From assembly GCA_033557675.1 (NCBI GenBank), contig JAWQRM010000537.1:1-21691 (forward strand): a stretch of DNA of 21,691 bases, read 5' to 3'. The DNA comes from Coptodactyla brooksi. Taxonomy: Eukaryota; Arthropoda; Insecta; Coleoptera; Scarabaeidae. Of this stretch, positions 10,146 through 17,860 are shown one piece after another. Position 1 is the stretch's first letter. Each line of letters begins with the position of its first letter. The position numbers and the translations under genes are program-made. The notes beneath the pieces were generated by a model. It searched no databases. It was not told where the DNA came from and worked only from the letters and a program-made list of their open reading frames with translations.

Positions 10146-10640
10146 TCCAGTAAATGAAGAATTGGCAGAATTTTTTATTCAAGTGCCAACTTGAAGGTAT
10201 TCCAAGGAGGATTTCCAATAACTAAAGGTTTCGGTGTTTCTTTCGCCATTTTCCCACTTCGCAGGTATCCCAATTTTTCACAAAACTTTCAGTTGGAATT
10301 TGTCGATAAAATCCTCCTGCGTCATAGGCGTTAAATTAATTATGTTGTTCGTTAAGTGCGAAAAGTGGTGTTATTTTTTCGTAAGTATGATTCTACCTAT
10401 CCATCGCTAGTGTAGAATTTTCCAAAAAATTTTCCGTAAAAAATCGAATGCTGTTTTATTGATTTCTTTATTTTCCGTCTTTGATTAAATGGTGATTTCT
10501 GAACAGACGAAGAAACAATAAAGGTAGGTATAATTATTGGCAAAATAATAATTAACATCACATGTTTGTTACATGCAATGGTGATCAACCTACCCACAGG
10601 ATTTATTATCAATAATAACTATTTTAAGTGGGTAAGACAT
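10146..10640. other. Intergenic, no gene seen
   Basis: The tandem array fades out here. No ORF with recognisable content and no clear terminal repeat matching the outer left end near 3,040. An AATTATTggcaAAATAATAATT near-palindrome lies at about 10,530-10,552. Confidence 0.45.
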
Positions 10641-10680
10641 AAGATGGACAAGTGGACAACATGCTCAGGTTCCTGGAACT

Positions 10681-10802
10681 AACAAAACCGCCAACCACAA
10701 CACTAATGTTTTAAAACTCAACATATGTTTCTGTTTATGAAATAAACCAACTTCAGGAGAAAGAAGTGAGTAACTGAAAAAACCAGACTTATATACCTAC
10801 CC
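10681..10802 (-). repeat. Inverted terminal repeat of a Penelope-like remnant (left copy)
   Basis: The reverse complement of this stretch runs from GTAGGTATATAAGTCTG through GAGTTTTAAAACATTAGTG to a GTGGTTGG box. The same order is found on the plus strand at 11570-11700. The pair brackets the LINE-endonuclease and GIY-YIG fragments. It contains one of the degenerate hammerhead cores. Confidence 0.75.
10715..10765 (-). ncRNA. Degenerate hammerhead ribozyme copy
   Basis: Minus strand: CTGAAGT (10756-10750) in place of CTGANGA, stem II GGTTTA / TAAACA with one lost pair, intact GAAA (10731-10728), then CATATGTT, which can form the short stem III (AC/GU around AUAU) and a GUU cleavage triplet. 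CTC before and GAG after give a 3-bp stem I. The core A9 is replaced by T, so activity is unlikely. Confidence 0.55.
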
Positions 10803-10946
10803 TAATTACTTTTTTAATAGGTCCACTTACTTATAATTAGGTCTTAATTACATTATCCTTCTACCGACCAGGTCAAAAAAGGATCGAGACAGGTATAGGG
10901 GCAGGACCGTTCTTAAATATTTTATTTTTTTACATTTCTGGATTCT

Positions 10947-10971
10947 TAAGTTAATTATTTGAATTAACTTA
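10947..10971. repeat. AT hairpin
   Basis: TAAGTTAATT (10947-10956), loop ATTTG, AATTAACTTA (10962-10971): a perfect 10-bp stem. Confidence 0.8.
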
Positions 10972-10999
10972 TTTAGTCAATTCTATTTTATCATTTATC

Positions 11000-11120
11000 C
11001 TGTGGTTAAAAGCCTAAGCGTTTGCCCTATGTAACCTTTACAACAATTAGTACAACTTATTTTATAAATTTCCGATTTGTCTATTAAATCTATTTTATAT
11101 TTTGGATTATCTATTATAAT
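11000..11120 (-). pseudogene. Penelope-like element, GIY-YIG endonuclease fragment
   Basis: Minus-strand translation gives DNPKYKIDLIDKSEIYKI followed by SCTNCCKGYIGQTLRLL. The order I-Y-K-I-x-C-x-x-C-x-x-x-Y-I-G-Q-T is the signature of the GIY-YIG nuclease at the C terminus of Penelope-like retroelements, including the two Cys spaced between the IY and YIG strands. A stop follows shortly after (LLTTG, stop) and another lies upstream, so only about 38 codons remain readable. The reverse transcriptase that should precede it is not present; LINE endonuclease sequence takes its place at 11179-11463. The inverted terminal repeats and hammerhead-like cores on both sides support the Penelope assignment. 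Confidence 0.65.
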
Positions 11121-11178
11121 TTACTCCACTTTAATATTGCTAGATGCAAATCTTTGTTTGAATTGGTAAATATTGCAT

Positions 11179-11463
11179 TCATTGTGAGATCCTATCTGTT
11201 TCTTTATCTTTTTTTCCTAAATGATCCCCAATGCTAAGCTTTTGACCTAAATGATCAGATAAGTGAGGATTTAATACTTTTCCTTTACAGTTGCAGCTAT
11301 TTTTGGTTACAAATATATTATCAATACAAGTACCTGTTGATTTTGTAATTCTAAAGGGTTCAGTAAACACTTTTTGTAGTCCAAACGATGTCAGAGCATT
11401 CACCATGTCTGAAGTTTCTGGAGTGTCTTTTAAAAAATCCACTATTCCACTACATTGCTATTA
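11179..11463 (-). pseudogene. LINE endonuclease (EEP/APE-like) C-terminal fragment
   Basis: The open stretch contains FLKDTPETSDMVNALTSFGL, then VFTEPFRITKSTGTCIDNIF and LNPHLSDHLGQK. These match the end of the apurinic-type endonuclease of CR1/Jockey-like LINEs: the segment after GDFN, the TR-x-T/S-x-T-x-IDNIF block and the invariant LSDH that supplies catalytic Asp and His. Upstream, KIVIIA in another frame corresponds to the strand before GDFN, and GDFN itself is scrambled by an indel near 11,445-11,455. The frame opens with a GTG codon, so there is no true start. No reverse transcriptase follows. It may come from the same LINE family as 1764-2650, but the fragments do not overlap and this cannot be checked directly. 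Confidence 0.8.
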
Positions 11464-11569
11464 TCACAATTTTTTTTTGCCTCAAATATACACCAGCCAT
11501 GTCAATATTTTTATGGAGTAATCCTGCAACTTCAAATCAATCTCAGTAATTCCTCCTTTACTGAGTTGG

Positions 11570-11700
11570 TAGGTAGGTATATAAGTCTGTTTTTTATTTT
11601 AGTTGTTCATTCTTTCTACTAAAGACGGTTTATTCGATAAACCGAAACATGTATTGAGTTTTAAAACATTAGTATTGTGGTCGAGGTGTTTGTTATTCTA
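11570..11700 (+). repeat. Inverted terminal repeat of a Penelope-like remnant (right copy)
   Basis: Plus-strand GTAGGTATATAAGTCTG, then GAGTTTTAAAACATTAGTA and GTGGTCGAGGTGTTTGTT, collinear with the reverse complement of 10681-10802. A further stretch to about 11,722 (GACTACGAGACCACAGA) is shared, inverted, with 17,685-17,730. Confidence 0.75.
11612..11660 (+). ncRNA. Degenerate hammerhead ribozyme copy
   Basis: Plus strand: CTAAAGA (11619-11625) where CTGANGA is expected, perfect stem II GGTTTA (11627-11632) / TAAACC (11638-11643), intact GAAA (11644-11647), then CATGTATTGAG. The invariant G5 is A, and the stem III/cleavage segment is altered compared with the 10,715-10,765 copy. Probably inactive. 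Confidence 0.55.
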
Positions 11701-11929
11701 GTGACTACGAGACCACAGATCTCAGAGTTCAACATAATGTAAAACTAGAGGAATTTGGCGCTTTTAATAAGAAACATTCAACTTATGCAGGATTCCAACT
11801 TGTACTTAACTGTTCGAATAACATTCTTTGACATAAGTTCGACATAGCCCGGTTTTTTCTTATGTACTAAACCGACACCCTGTCTGCATAATGTTATGAA
11901 AAGTTTTAAGGTTTGTCGACCTTCGGCAG

Positions 11930-12490
11930 AAAGGATTAAGAGTTTCGAAAGACGACGACGCTTTTAATTGGCAAGAACGAAAGCGTCGCGACGCCTGATG
12001 CCGTCGTCCGGATCGGGCAATCCTCCCGTGACCCATTTTTCACGGCAAGCTTAATGAAAATCGCGAAAGTGAGTCAAGGCGAAGGCTGCAATTAAAAATC
12101 GATCCGAGGCGGCACAGCGTCTGGCACTCAAGGCCTTCTTTTCCTCCTTTTTGAGATTTACTTTCTCCGTCCTCGCGGTTCCAGGGGCGGCTCCACGAAT
12201 CCGCTCCCGCGTTAAAGAATTAAACGAACTGAGAGGGCGCCAACGTCGGAAGGAGCGCAACGACGTCGGTAAATAATGGCGCATTCAACAGATTGTTGCT
12301 CATCAGCATTTTATTATTTCAAAAATAACTTGGTAGCGTCGTCGCTCACTTCTCCCCGTCTCGCTCCCTCCCGTCTCCGTCCGCGTCTCGCCGTCCTCCT
12401 CGTTCCTCGAACGAACCCGCGCGAGCGAAAACTTTCGCGGACTTATTAAATTTATTCAACTGTCTCGTTAAATCGCGAACTTCCGTGTTT
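11930..12490. promoter_or_regulatory. GC-rich noncoding island, candidate regulatory or conserved element
   Basis: CpG-rich sequence set abruptly in AT-rich DNA. No convincing ORF: the 77-codon minus frame has no recognisable content. Structures include a perfect 12-bp palindrome GCGTCGCGACGC (11983-11994), a stem CGACGCTTT (11956-11964) / AAAGCGTCG (11980-11988), GCGAAA-ac-TTTCGC (12425-12438), and a long pyrimidine-rich run at about 12,345-12,415 (GA-rich on the minus strand, of the kind bound by GAGA-type factors). The island is not flanked by the long inverted arrays. Promoter, enhancer or degenerate GC-rich element are all possible. Confidence 0.35.
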
Positions 12491-13020
12491 AAAGGCTGAA
12501 GTCGGGTAATAGTGCGGTTAAGTGGACTTTTACTTTTTCTTGATGGAGTTTGGGTTGTTTATCGTTCTTATTATGGGGTTTTTGAACGATCTGCTAAAAC
12601 TTTGGATTAGGGGCATTGTGGCTTTCACTCTTCAACTATTTTTTTGATAGTCTTTGTGTTTGAAGACAACATTTCATTCTCAAGACAAAAAGAAAGAATT
12701 ATGGAAGGGAAACCTCCAATAAAAAGCCATGAGATCGTATGAGAAGTATAAATAAATAATCTTCTTTCATTTTCATCAATCTTTGTGAAGTGTTCGTACA
12801 CTTTCTTTCTTTGTTTAACGTTTTCTAGACCTCTTTGTTATCCCTTCGTTGGTCGTGTGGTCTACGATCGTAGACCGCTCCCTTTCGACTACTCACCAAT
12901 TGAAAATGTTTTTATCTACACGCCTGTCTGTGAGTTTTTCTGTTCCTAGTTTTGTGATTTCTAGGGCTTCTCCAGAAACACGGCGATATAGCCCGAAAAA
13001 CATAAATATTATTTTAATTA
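12491..13020. other. Intergenic, no gene seen
   Basis: AT-rich sequence with no recognisable coding content; the short frame at 12849-13082 has no family resemblance. Its one clear structure is the perfect palindrome listed separately at 12859-12876. Confidence 0.45.
12859..12876. repeat. Perfect 18-bp palindrome
   Basis: GGTCTACGA followed directly by TCGTAGACC, with no loop and no mismatch. Candidate protein-binding site or junction of two inverted ends. Confidence 0.95.
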
Positions 13021-14007
13021 TCAACACCGAAACCTCCAGAGAATTTTACATACGACAATGCAGCAGCAGAATTGGAAATTGATGAAGTTGAAACTGCCTC
13101 TTCATCTGATATAAAATATTCTCCTGACATAAATGAAGAACCACATCTAATTGCTCAAGAAGAAATAAATGATCTTGTGAGAGACTTAAATTTATCAAAA
13201 AAATACTCAGAATTACTTAGATCAAGATTGCAAGGTTGGAATCTCCTCCAAAAGAATTGTAACATATCTATTTAGCGAGATCGACATAAGAAATATTCTA
13301 ATTTTTTCCACAAAAGGTGATTTATGCCATCGTCACTATAGCTTGGAACAATGGTGATTGTTCATCGATGGCTCGAATACATAATTGGAAGATATGTGCA
13401 AATTTTAAAGTAATTTCCATTCTCATTGATATGCAACTAGATTATACAAAATACTGAGCAAGGCATGAGCATTATATCAAAAAGAAGTGGTCAGGGCGCA
13501 AACAATATATTGCAGGTGAAAAATATATCCAAAACGTTCCTCTAATCGATAAAAAGAAAGTTATTCTTCCACCTTTACACATGAAGTTGGAATTTATGAG
13601 AAATTTCGTTAGCGATGAATGAAGAAGGGGGTGGATTTCAATATTTGCAAAAACAATTTCCATCGCCAAGTTGCGCAAAAATTAAGGAGGGTATTTTTGT
13701 TGGCCCACAAATTAAGCATCTTATGAAGGACAAGAATTTTGAAGATATATTAAGTGATTTAGAAAAAGCACTATGGATTGATTTTTAAAATGTGACACAT
13801 TTCTTAGGAAATGATCAAGGTCCTAACTATGGAAAATTAATTAAAGACATGTTAAAAAGTTACAAAAATTTAAGATATTTAATGTCTGCACTGAAAACAG
13901 GATATTAAGGCAGGCTAACCCCCAATATGCTTGGAGATTACTGTTACAGAAAACTTATTAAAGAAGCTAGTGATTGTGTTTATAAGAGAGCATCATCTCA
14001 CAGTTAA
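13021..14007 (+). pseudogene. Pseudogene of a multicopy arthropod transposon-associated protein family
   Basis: Plus-strand frames together recover a recognisable but uncharacterised family that I recall as repeated many times in arthropod and cnidarian genomes. Frame 1 (13021-13275) includes EEINDLVRDLNLSKKYSELL and SRLQGWNLLQKN. A second frame (13380-13621) gives HNWKICANFKVISILIDMQL, a stop, then WSGRKQYIAGEKYIQNVPLI and VILPPLHMKLEFMRNFV. A frameshift near 13,625 leads to GIFVGPQIKHLMKDKNFEDI, ALWIDF, a stop, HFLGN, and finally MLGDYCYRKLIKEAS, ending at 14007. The segments keep the family order. At least four in-frame stops, two frameshifts and two internal deletions (near 13,320-13,375 and 13,890-13,910) make it non-functional. 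The molecular role of the family is not known to me; its copy number suggests a transposon origin. Confidence 0.7.
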
Positions 14008-14790
14008 GACATTTACCAATACATAAAGTATAAAATTTGGGAAATTTCTTACGAATATCATTTCATTTCACACAAATTCTTACATTTTTCTGAAACTTTA
14101 TAAACAATGTATATTTTCAGTGTTTTAAGTATTAGTTTTAAGCTTTAGATGTGTTCACTTAACCGTTTATTATTACTAAAATACCAAATTACAAAATTTA
14201 TAAGGTATATACTTATATAAATAAATACTACAAAATTGACATTTCCAAGATTTTGAATTTTTTAAAAATCTGCGATTGATTATTCTTTTTCATTACTGCC
14301 TAAATTATAAAAGTCACCGCGTACTTAATGAGCAACTGAACCCTGTTATTGTACTTATTGTCTACGGAGATTCAACTATTAACAAAACTGATCAATAGGT
14401 ATACTAGTTGTTATTTATTTATATGCAACATTTTAATATGTCTCTCATCATCCAGGTTTTATTGAATTAAAATTTCCCCTCCTTAAAGTATATCATAATA
14501 TTAGACCAAATGTTGATATCAAAATTAGTTATAATATTTTTGTCTAGATATAAAGCCCGGCCCTGGCTTCGAAGGTTTGCTCAGTAATGCCACATACCTA
14601 TACCCTAAGGTCAAATTCAATTCCTGGAGTTCCTTTTGCCTAACCGCATATGCAACCATGTTCGCAATAGTGTTTTATGTGTGACATAATATAAAACGTT
14701 GGCTGCCTTTTATTCAGCGGTTTCAAAACGGTTATACAGAACAACACAGCGCCCCTGCGTTCGCAATTGAAGATAAATGATGTAAAAAAT
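14008..14790. other. AT-rich intergenic, no gene seen
   Basis: Low-complexity A/T sequence that may include the 3' flank of the preceding pseudogene. No terminal inverted repeat was identified. CAACACAGCGCCCCTGCG near 14,743 resembles a fragment of a dispersed repeat. Confidence 0.4.
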
Positions 14791-15480
14791 GTGATTAATA
14801 ATCAATTTGGATGAATTCCCGTCGAAAAAAAGGAGGCAGAAATATTAAAAACGGGAAGAAACAAGGGTGCCTTGGGATTGGCGTTAGGGAAACATTAAAA
14901 TTCAGCCAGGCGTCAATATTTAATCTTAAGGCGCTTTCAGTGGTTTCGGCGAGGCAATCAATCACTTATAAACTATTCAGCAGCATCGAGCACACGGGAA
15001 CGCAGCCCTGGCGAAGTGGTTTAAAATTTTCAGAGGCATACATCATCCAGCCGGAAAACTTCTTTCCGACACGTTTTCGACGTGATGCTCCAACCTCGAA
15101 ACAAAGAATCATCAGCGATGGGGAAATCGTAAAGTTAATTTTAAAATGTGCTGTTTAGTAAAAGGGGGTGAAGGGTTCGGAAACAACAAGGTTATAATTA
15201 ACATATTAGCAGTCGCGGGGCGTCCCGTCCCAAAGATTACGATTATCTTAAAAGGGAAGGGAACTTTCTGTAATAAAATTAAATAGGCCGTTATAAGTTT
15301 AAGCCTACTCCAGACGGGCACTGCGCAATTATTCTTTAAGGGATGCTTAATTCCATCAATAGGGTCGTCTTTGAGATTAGTGGTTGTCTTCCGAAAGTTT
15401 ATTGTGTCGTGAAATTTTGTAATTGGTTCTAAATCCGCTTGGATGGGGAAGGGGCAATCCAGAATCCTACAACTTCATAA
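14791..15480. other. Mixed-GC, unique-looking block; 115-codon ORF of doubtful status
   Basis: Base composition is more even than the flanks and no internal repeat is visible. An ATG-initiated plus ORF spans 14811-15158 (115 codons). It starts with a very basic stretch (RRKKGGRNIKNGKKQG) and then has no motif or hydrophobic pattern I recognise. Interspersed TTAATTTT and TTATAATTAAC motifs and a lack of clear codon bias favour noncoding conserved or simply older single-copy DNA. Listed so that conservation can be tested. Confidence 0.3.
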
Positions 15481-15525
15481 CCTTGCAGAAGAAAGAACAT
15501 TACTTATTTAATCCTTGAATTTTAT

Positions 15526-15975
15526 ATCTTTCGGAGTCAAATGTGGATGCAGTTTGGTTTGAAGATTTTCTTTACCACATACAACTCCACTTCTCCCTGT
15601 ATTTCTGCTCCCTACTGCATCCTTGGTGTTGATGATCTAAGATTATTTAATTTCAGGAATATACCGCCCAAATAAGCAAAATTTCAACCATATTGTTTCG
15701 CAATATAGCAACAATAGAGAACGTTGGATATTCTGCATATACCACATCTTTCGGAGTCAAATTTCGATGGAGTTTGATTTGAAGATTTTTTCCACCAGTT
15801 ACAATTCAACTTCTTATACCTTGAGCGTACTTCTTATTATATTTTTTGCTATATATTGTTGTTATGCATACTTAATAAAGATTATTATTGCTGCATCCTT
15901 GGAGTTCATGATTTAACATATGTATTTCGTCTGGTTTCGCAATAACAGTAACGTTGGATGTTGTGCACATGTTTT
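15526..15975 (+). repeat. Degenerate tandem duplication, two copies of ~220-275 bp
   Basis: CTTTCGGAGTCAAATGTGGA near 15,530 and CTTTCGGAGTCAAATTTCGA near 15,748 begin two copies. Each continues with TTTGAAGATTTT, then CTGCATCCTTGG (15,616 and 15,892), then GTTTCGCAATA (15,694 and 15,933) and AACGTTGGAT. The second copy carries about 55 extra bases containing ATATATTGTTGTTATGCATA. The 3' end of copy two runs into the hAT remnant. Confidence 0.8.
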
Positions 15976-16150
15976 TGGAAAATACAGAAAAAGGTCTTGA
16001 TTTGAAGGGGCCCATTTTTACACAACTGTTTGACAGCAAGAGATTCTCTGTGAATTGCGCAATGTGTCCAGATACTCTGTGCAAATTTGCGTCCCACAAG
16101 TGCTCTGTAAACTTTGAAATATTCCAGATATTCCAGGTCATCATATTTCG
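15906..16150 (-). pseudogene. hAT (ZBED/Charlie-like) transposase fragment
   Basis: Minus strand, one frame: KYDDLEYLEYFKVYRALVGR, KFAQSIWTHCAIHRESLAVK, then KNGPLQIKTFFCIFQKHV. The WTHC-x-IHRE-x-LA-x-K block is the signature of ZBED-type hAT transposases, and NGPLQIKTFF matches the KTRPLQSRLF block that normally comes some 20 residues further on, so an internal deletion is present. The expected EVRWLSRG motif has decayed. No RNase-H catalytic acidic residues, zinc finger or dimerisation domain are left. The remnant overlaps the end of the tandem duplication. A longer ORF on the same strand (15872-16165) is a different frame and a shadow. Confidence 0.7.
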
Positions 16151-16169
16151 ACAGATGTTTTTCATTTAA

Positions 16170-16744
16170 GTTTTTGTTTTAAATATTTTTTTTAATTTAA
16201 GAATTATTTTAACAATAATTCAACATTTTAAGTAATGCAAGTTATGTTGCTGTATTCTATCGATTTGCAAAAAAGTAATTCATTGCTTTATCAAGCTAAA
16301 TTAAACAGATGTACATAGGGTTTTGCTAACAATTACAGTTTTTCATTTTAAATAGCTCGATGCATTATTTTTATCCCATCTTGTGAATGTTTTTTTTTGT
16401 TCTCTATTGAACAGTACAAAAATTCCATAGGAATTATATTGATATAATAAATTTATAAACTTCTAGACTTGTCAAACACTCGGAAATTAGTAGTTCGATT
16501 AGTAGAAACAGGAAAATCTCATTCCAACAGGAGATTTGTACAATAAAATGTATAATTGGGTTGTTATGCAATATTATCTTATTACCATTATTATCTTCCA
16601 ATTTGTCATATAGCTTTATCAGAAATGAGAAAAGCTTTCCCATTTTGAAACAGTTTTGCTTTTCGTATGAGTTTTAGGTTGGCAACAAAAATCCCCAAAG
16701 CCAAAATGTTTGAATAATAGAGTAACAACGAATAGTTGATGTTT
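16170..16744. other. AT-rich intergenic, no gene seen
   Basis: Low-complexity A/T sequence. ORFs of about 69 codons have no recognisable content. Some similarity to the second repeat array begins towards its right end. Confidence 0.4.
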
Positions 16745-17684
16745 ATATGTTTTCTTCCTTGTTCGGCTTACACATTATGACTTCTTGAATCAACTTAATG
16801 TAATATTTAGTGTTATTTTGCTTATAATGAAAATGTGTACTAAGAGACTCATTTTCATAGATTCTTTTTCCATTTGGCTAACATAATTTTTATAATTTAT
16901 TCCCCCATACTTGTTTGATATCTGTCTTATGATAGATTGTTGTTATAGGGTTAACTCACATGATGTCTAAGCTGTCCTTATTACTCCATTTATGACGGGA
17001 GTTAAATCTTCTATTAGAAAACCCTACGTGTGATGATGGATTCGTTCAGAACAGAAAGTACAAACAGGTAGTACTGACTGTTGTATATCCTGCTTATGTC
17101 TAATTCGCAAACACTATTCAAATTACTAAATGAACTATTCAAACTACAACCAAAATTATCGTCATTACGTTTTAAATATACATTACAAATATACATTAAA
17201 AATACATTACACAGTTAAATACTTATTTAACCGGCACCTCCGCCATTATTTACATTTCTGCATATTATTTTTTTATTTTAACTTGAAGGCTCCTGCAGTC
17301 TATGGCAATAATTGATTGGTTTCTGGACATTTTGTAATTTATTACACTGTACGTGTTTGATATTTGTTCTATGATAAATTGTTGCTATAAAGTTAGCCCT
17401 TTTGATATTTGAAATATATTTTTTTGAAATATTTGATATATTATTATTTGATATTTGAAATATTCTTATTTTAAATATTTTCTTCTCTATTAGAAGAAAA
17501 AGAGCAAGATGGTGGACTCGTTCAGAACATAATGTGGAACAGGTAGAGCTGGATATTGTGTTGTATTCGTCTAATTTCCAAATATTGTTTAAAAAAACCA
17601 AGTGAATTATTCAAATTACAATAAAAATTATCGTCATTACGTGTTAAATAGTTATTTCTCATGGTTATATGAGAAAACGGGAGT

Positions 17685-17860
17685 CTGTGGTCTCGTAATT
17701 ACTGGAGTTAACAAAAACCACAACCACACCCAGATAATATTTTACCTTCGTCAGGAGAATGTTGTCCTGATGAAGGTTTATTAGATAAACCGAATCATAT
17801 GCGAGAGTGAGATTTTGAACAATCTTGGTGTGGTTAAGGTGTTTGTTCTTTAAGTAATTT
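17685..17860. mobile_element. Foldback dimer of Penelope-like ends inserted in the array
   Basis: AATTACTGGAGTTAACAAAA and CCACAACCACACC (about 17,696-17,730) are inverted against GGTGTGGTTAAGGTGTTTGT and ACTTTAAGTAATT-like sequence (about 17,826-17,858). A central hairpin CTTCGTCAGGA (17746-17756) / TCCTGATGAAG (17765-17775) marks the symmetry axis. The left part GTCTGTGGTCTCGTA is the inverted equivalent of 11,706-11,722. It interrupts a unit of the second array and is therefore younger than it. Confidence 0.65.
17760..17805 (+). ncRNA. Near-intact hammerhead ribozyme core (one substitution)
   Basis: Plus strand: CTGATGA (17767-17773) intact, then A, stem II GGTTTA (17775-17780) / TAAACC (17786-17791) perfect, then GAAT (17792-17795) instead of GAAA, followed by CATATGCGAGAG. 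The changed base is A15.1, which pairs with U of the cleavage triplet. Stem III and the cleavage site are not clear, so self-cleavage is doubtful. Confidence 0.55.

Noticed and set aside
3000..10200. CRISPR-like array interpretation of the periodic repeats
   Set aside because: Units are ~168 bases, degenerate and without short identical repeats and unique spacers, and the genome is clearly eukaryotic.
12051..12284. 77-codon minus-strand ORF in the GC-rich island
   Set aside because: Arg/Ser/Ala-rich without motifs and overlaps palindromes; better explained as noncoding.
12280..12310. Hammerhead-like CTGATGA with a CAACA/TGTTG stem on the minus strand
   Set aside because: After stem II the sequence reads AATG rather than GAAA and there is no stem III or cleavage triplet; most likely coincidence.
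15954..16169. 71-codon plus-strand ORF
   Set aside because: Antisense to the recognisable hAT transposase remnant; its translation has no family resemblance.
17278..17601. 107-codon minus-strand ORF
   Set aside because: It lies wholly in the second repeat array; other units do not preserve the frame.
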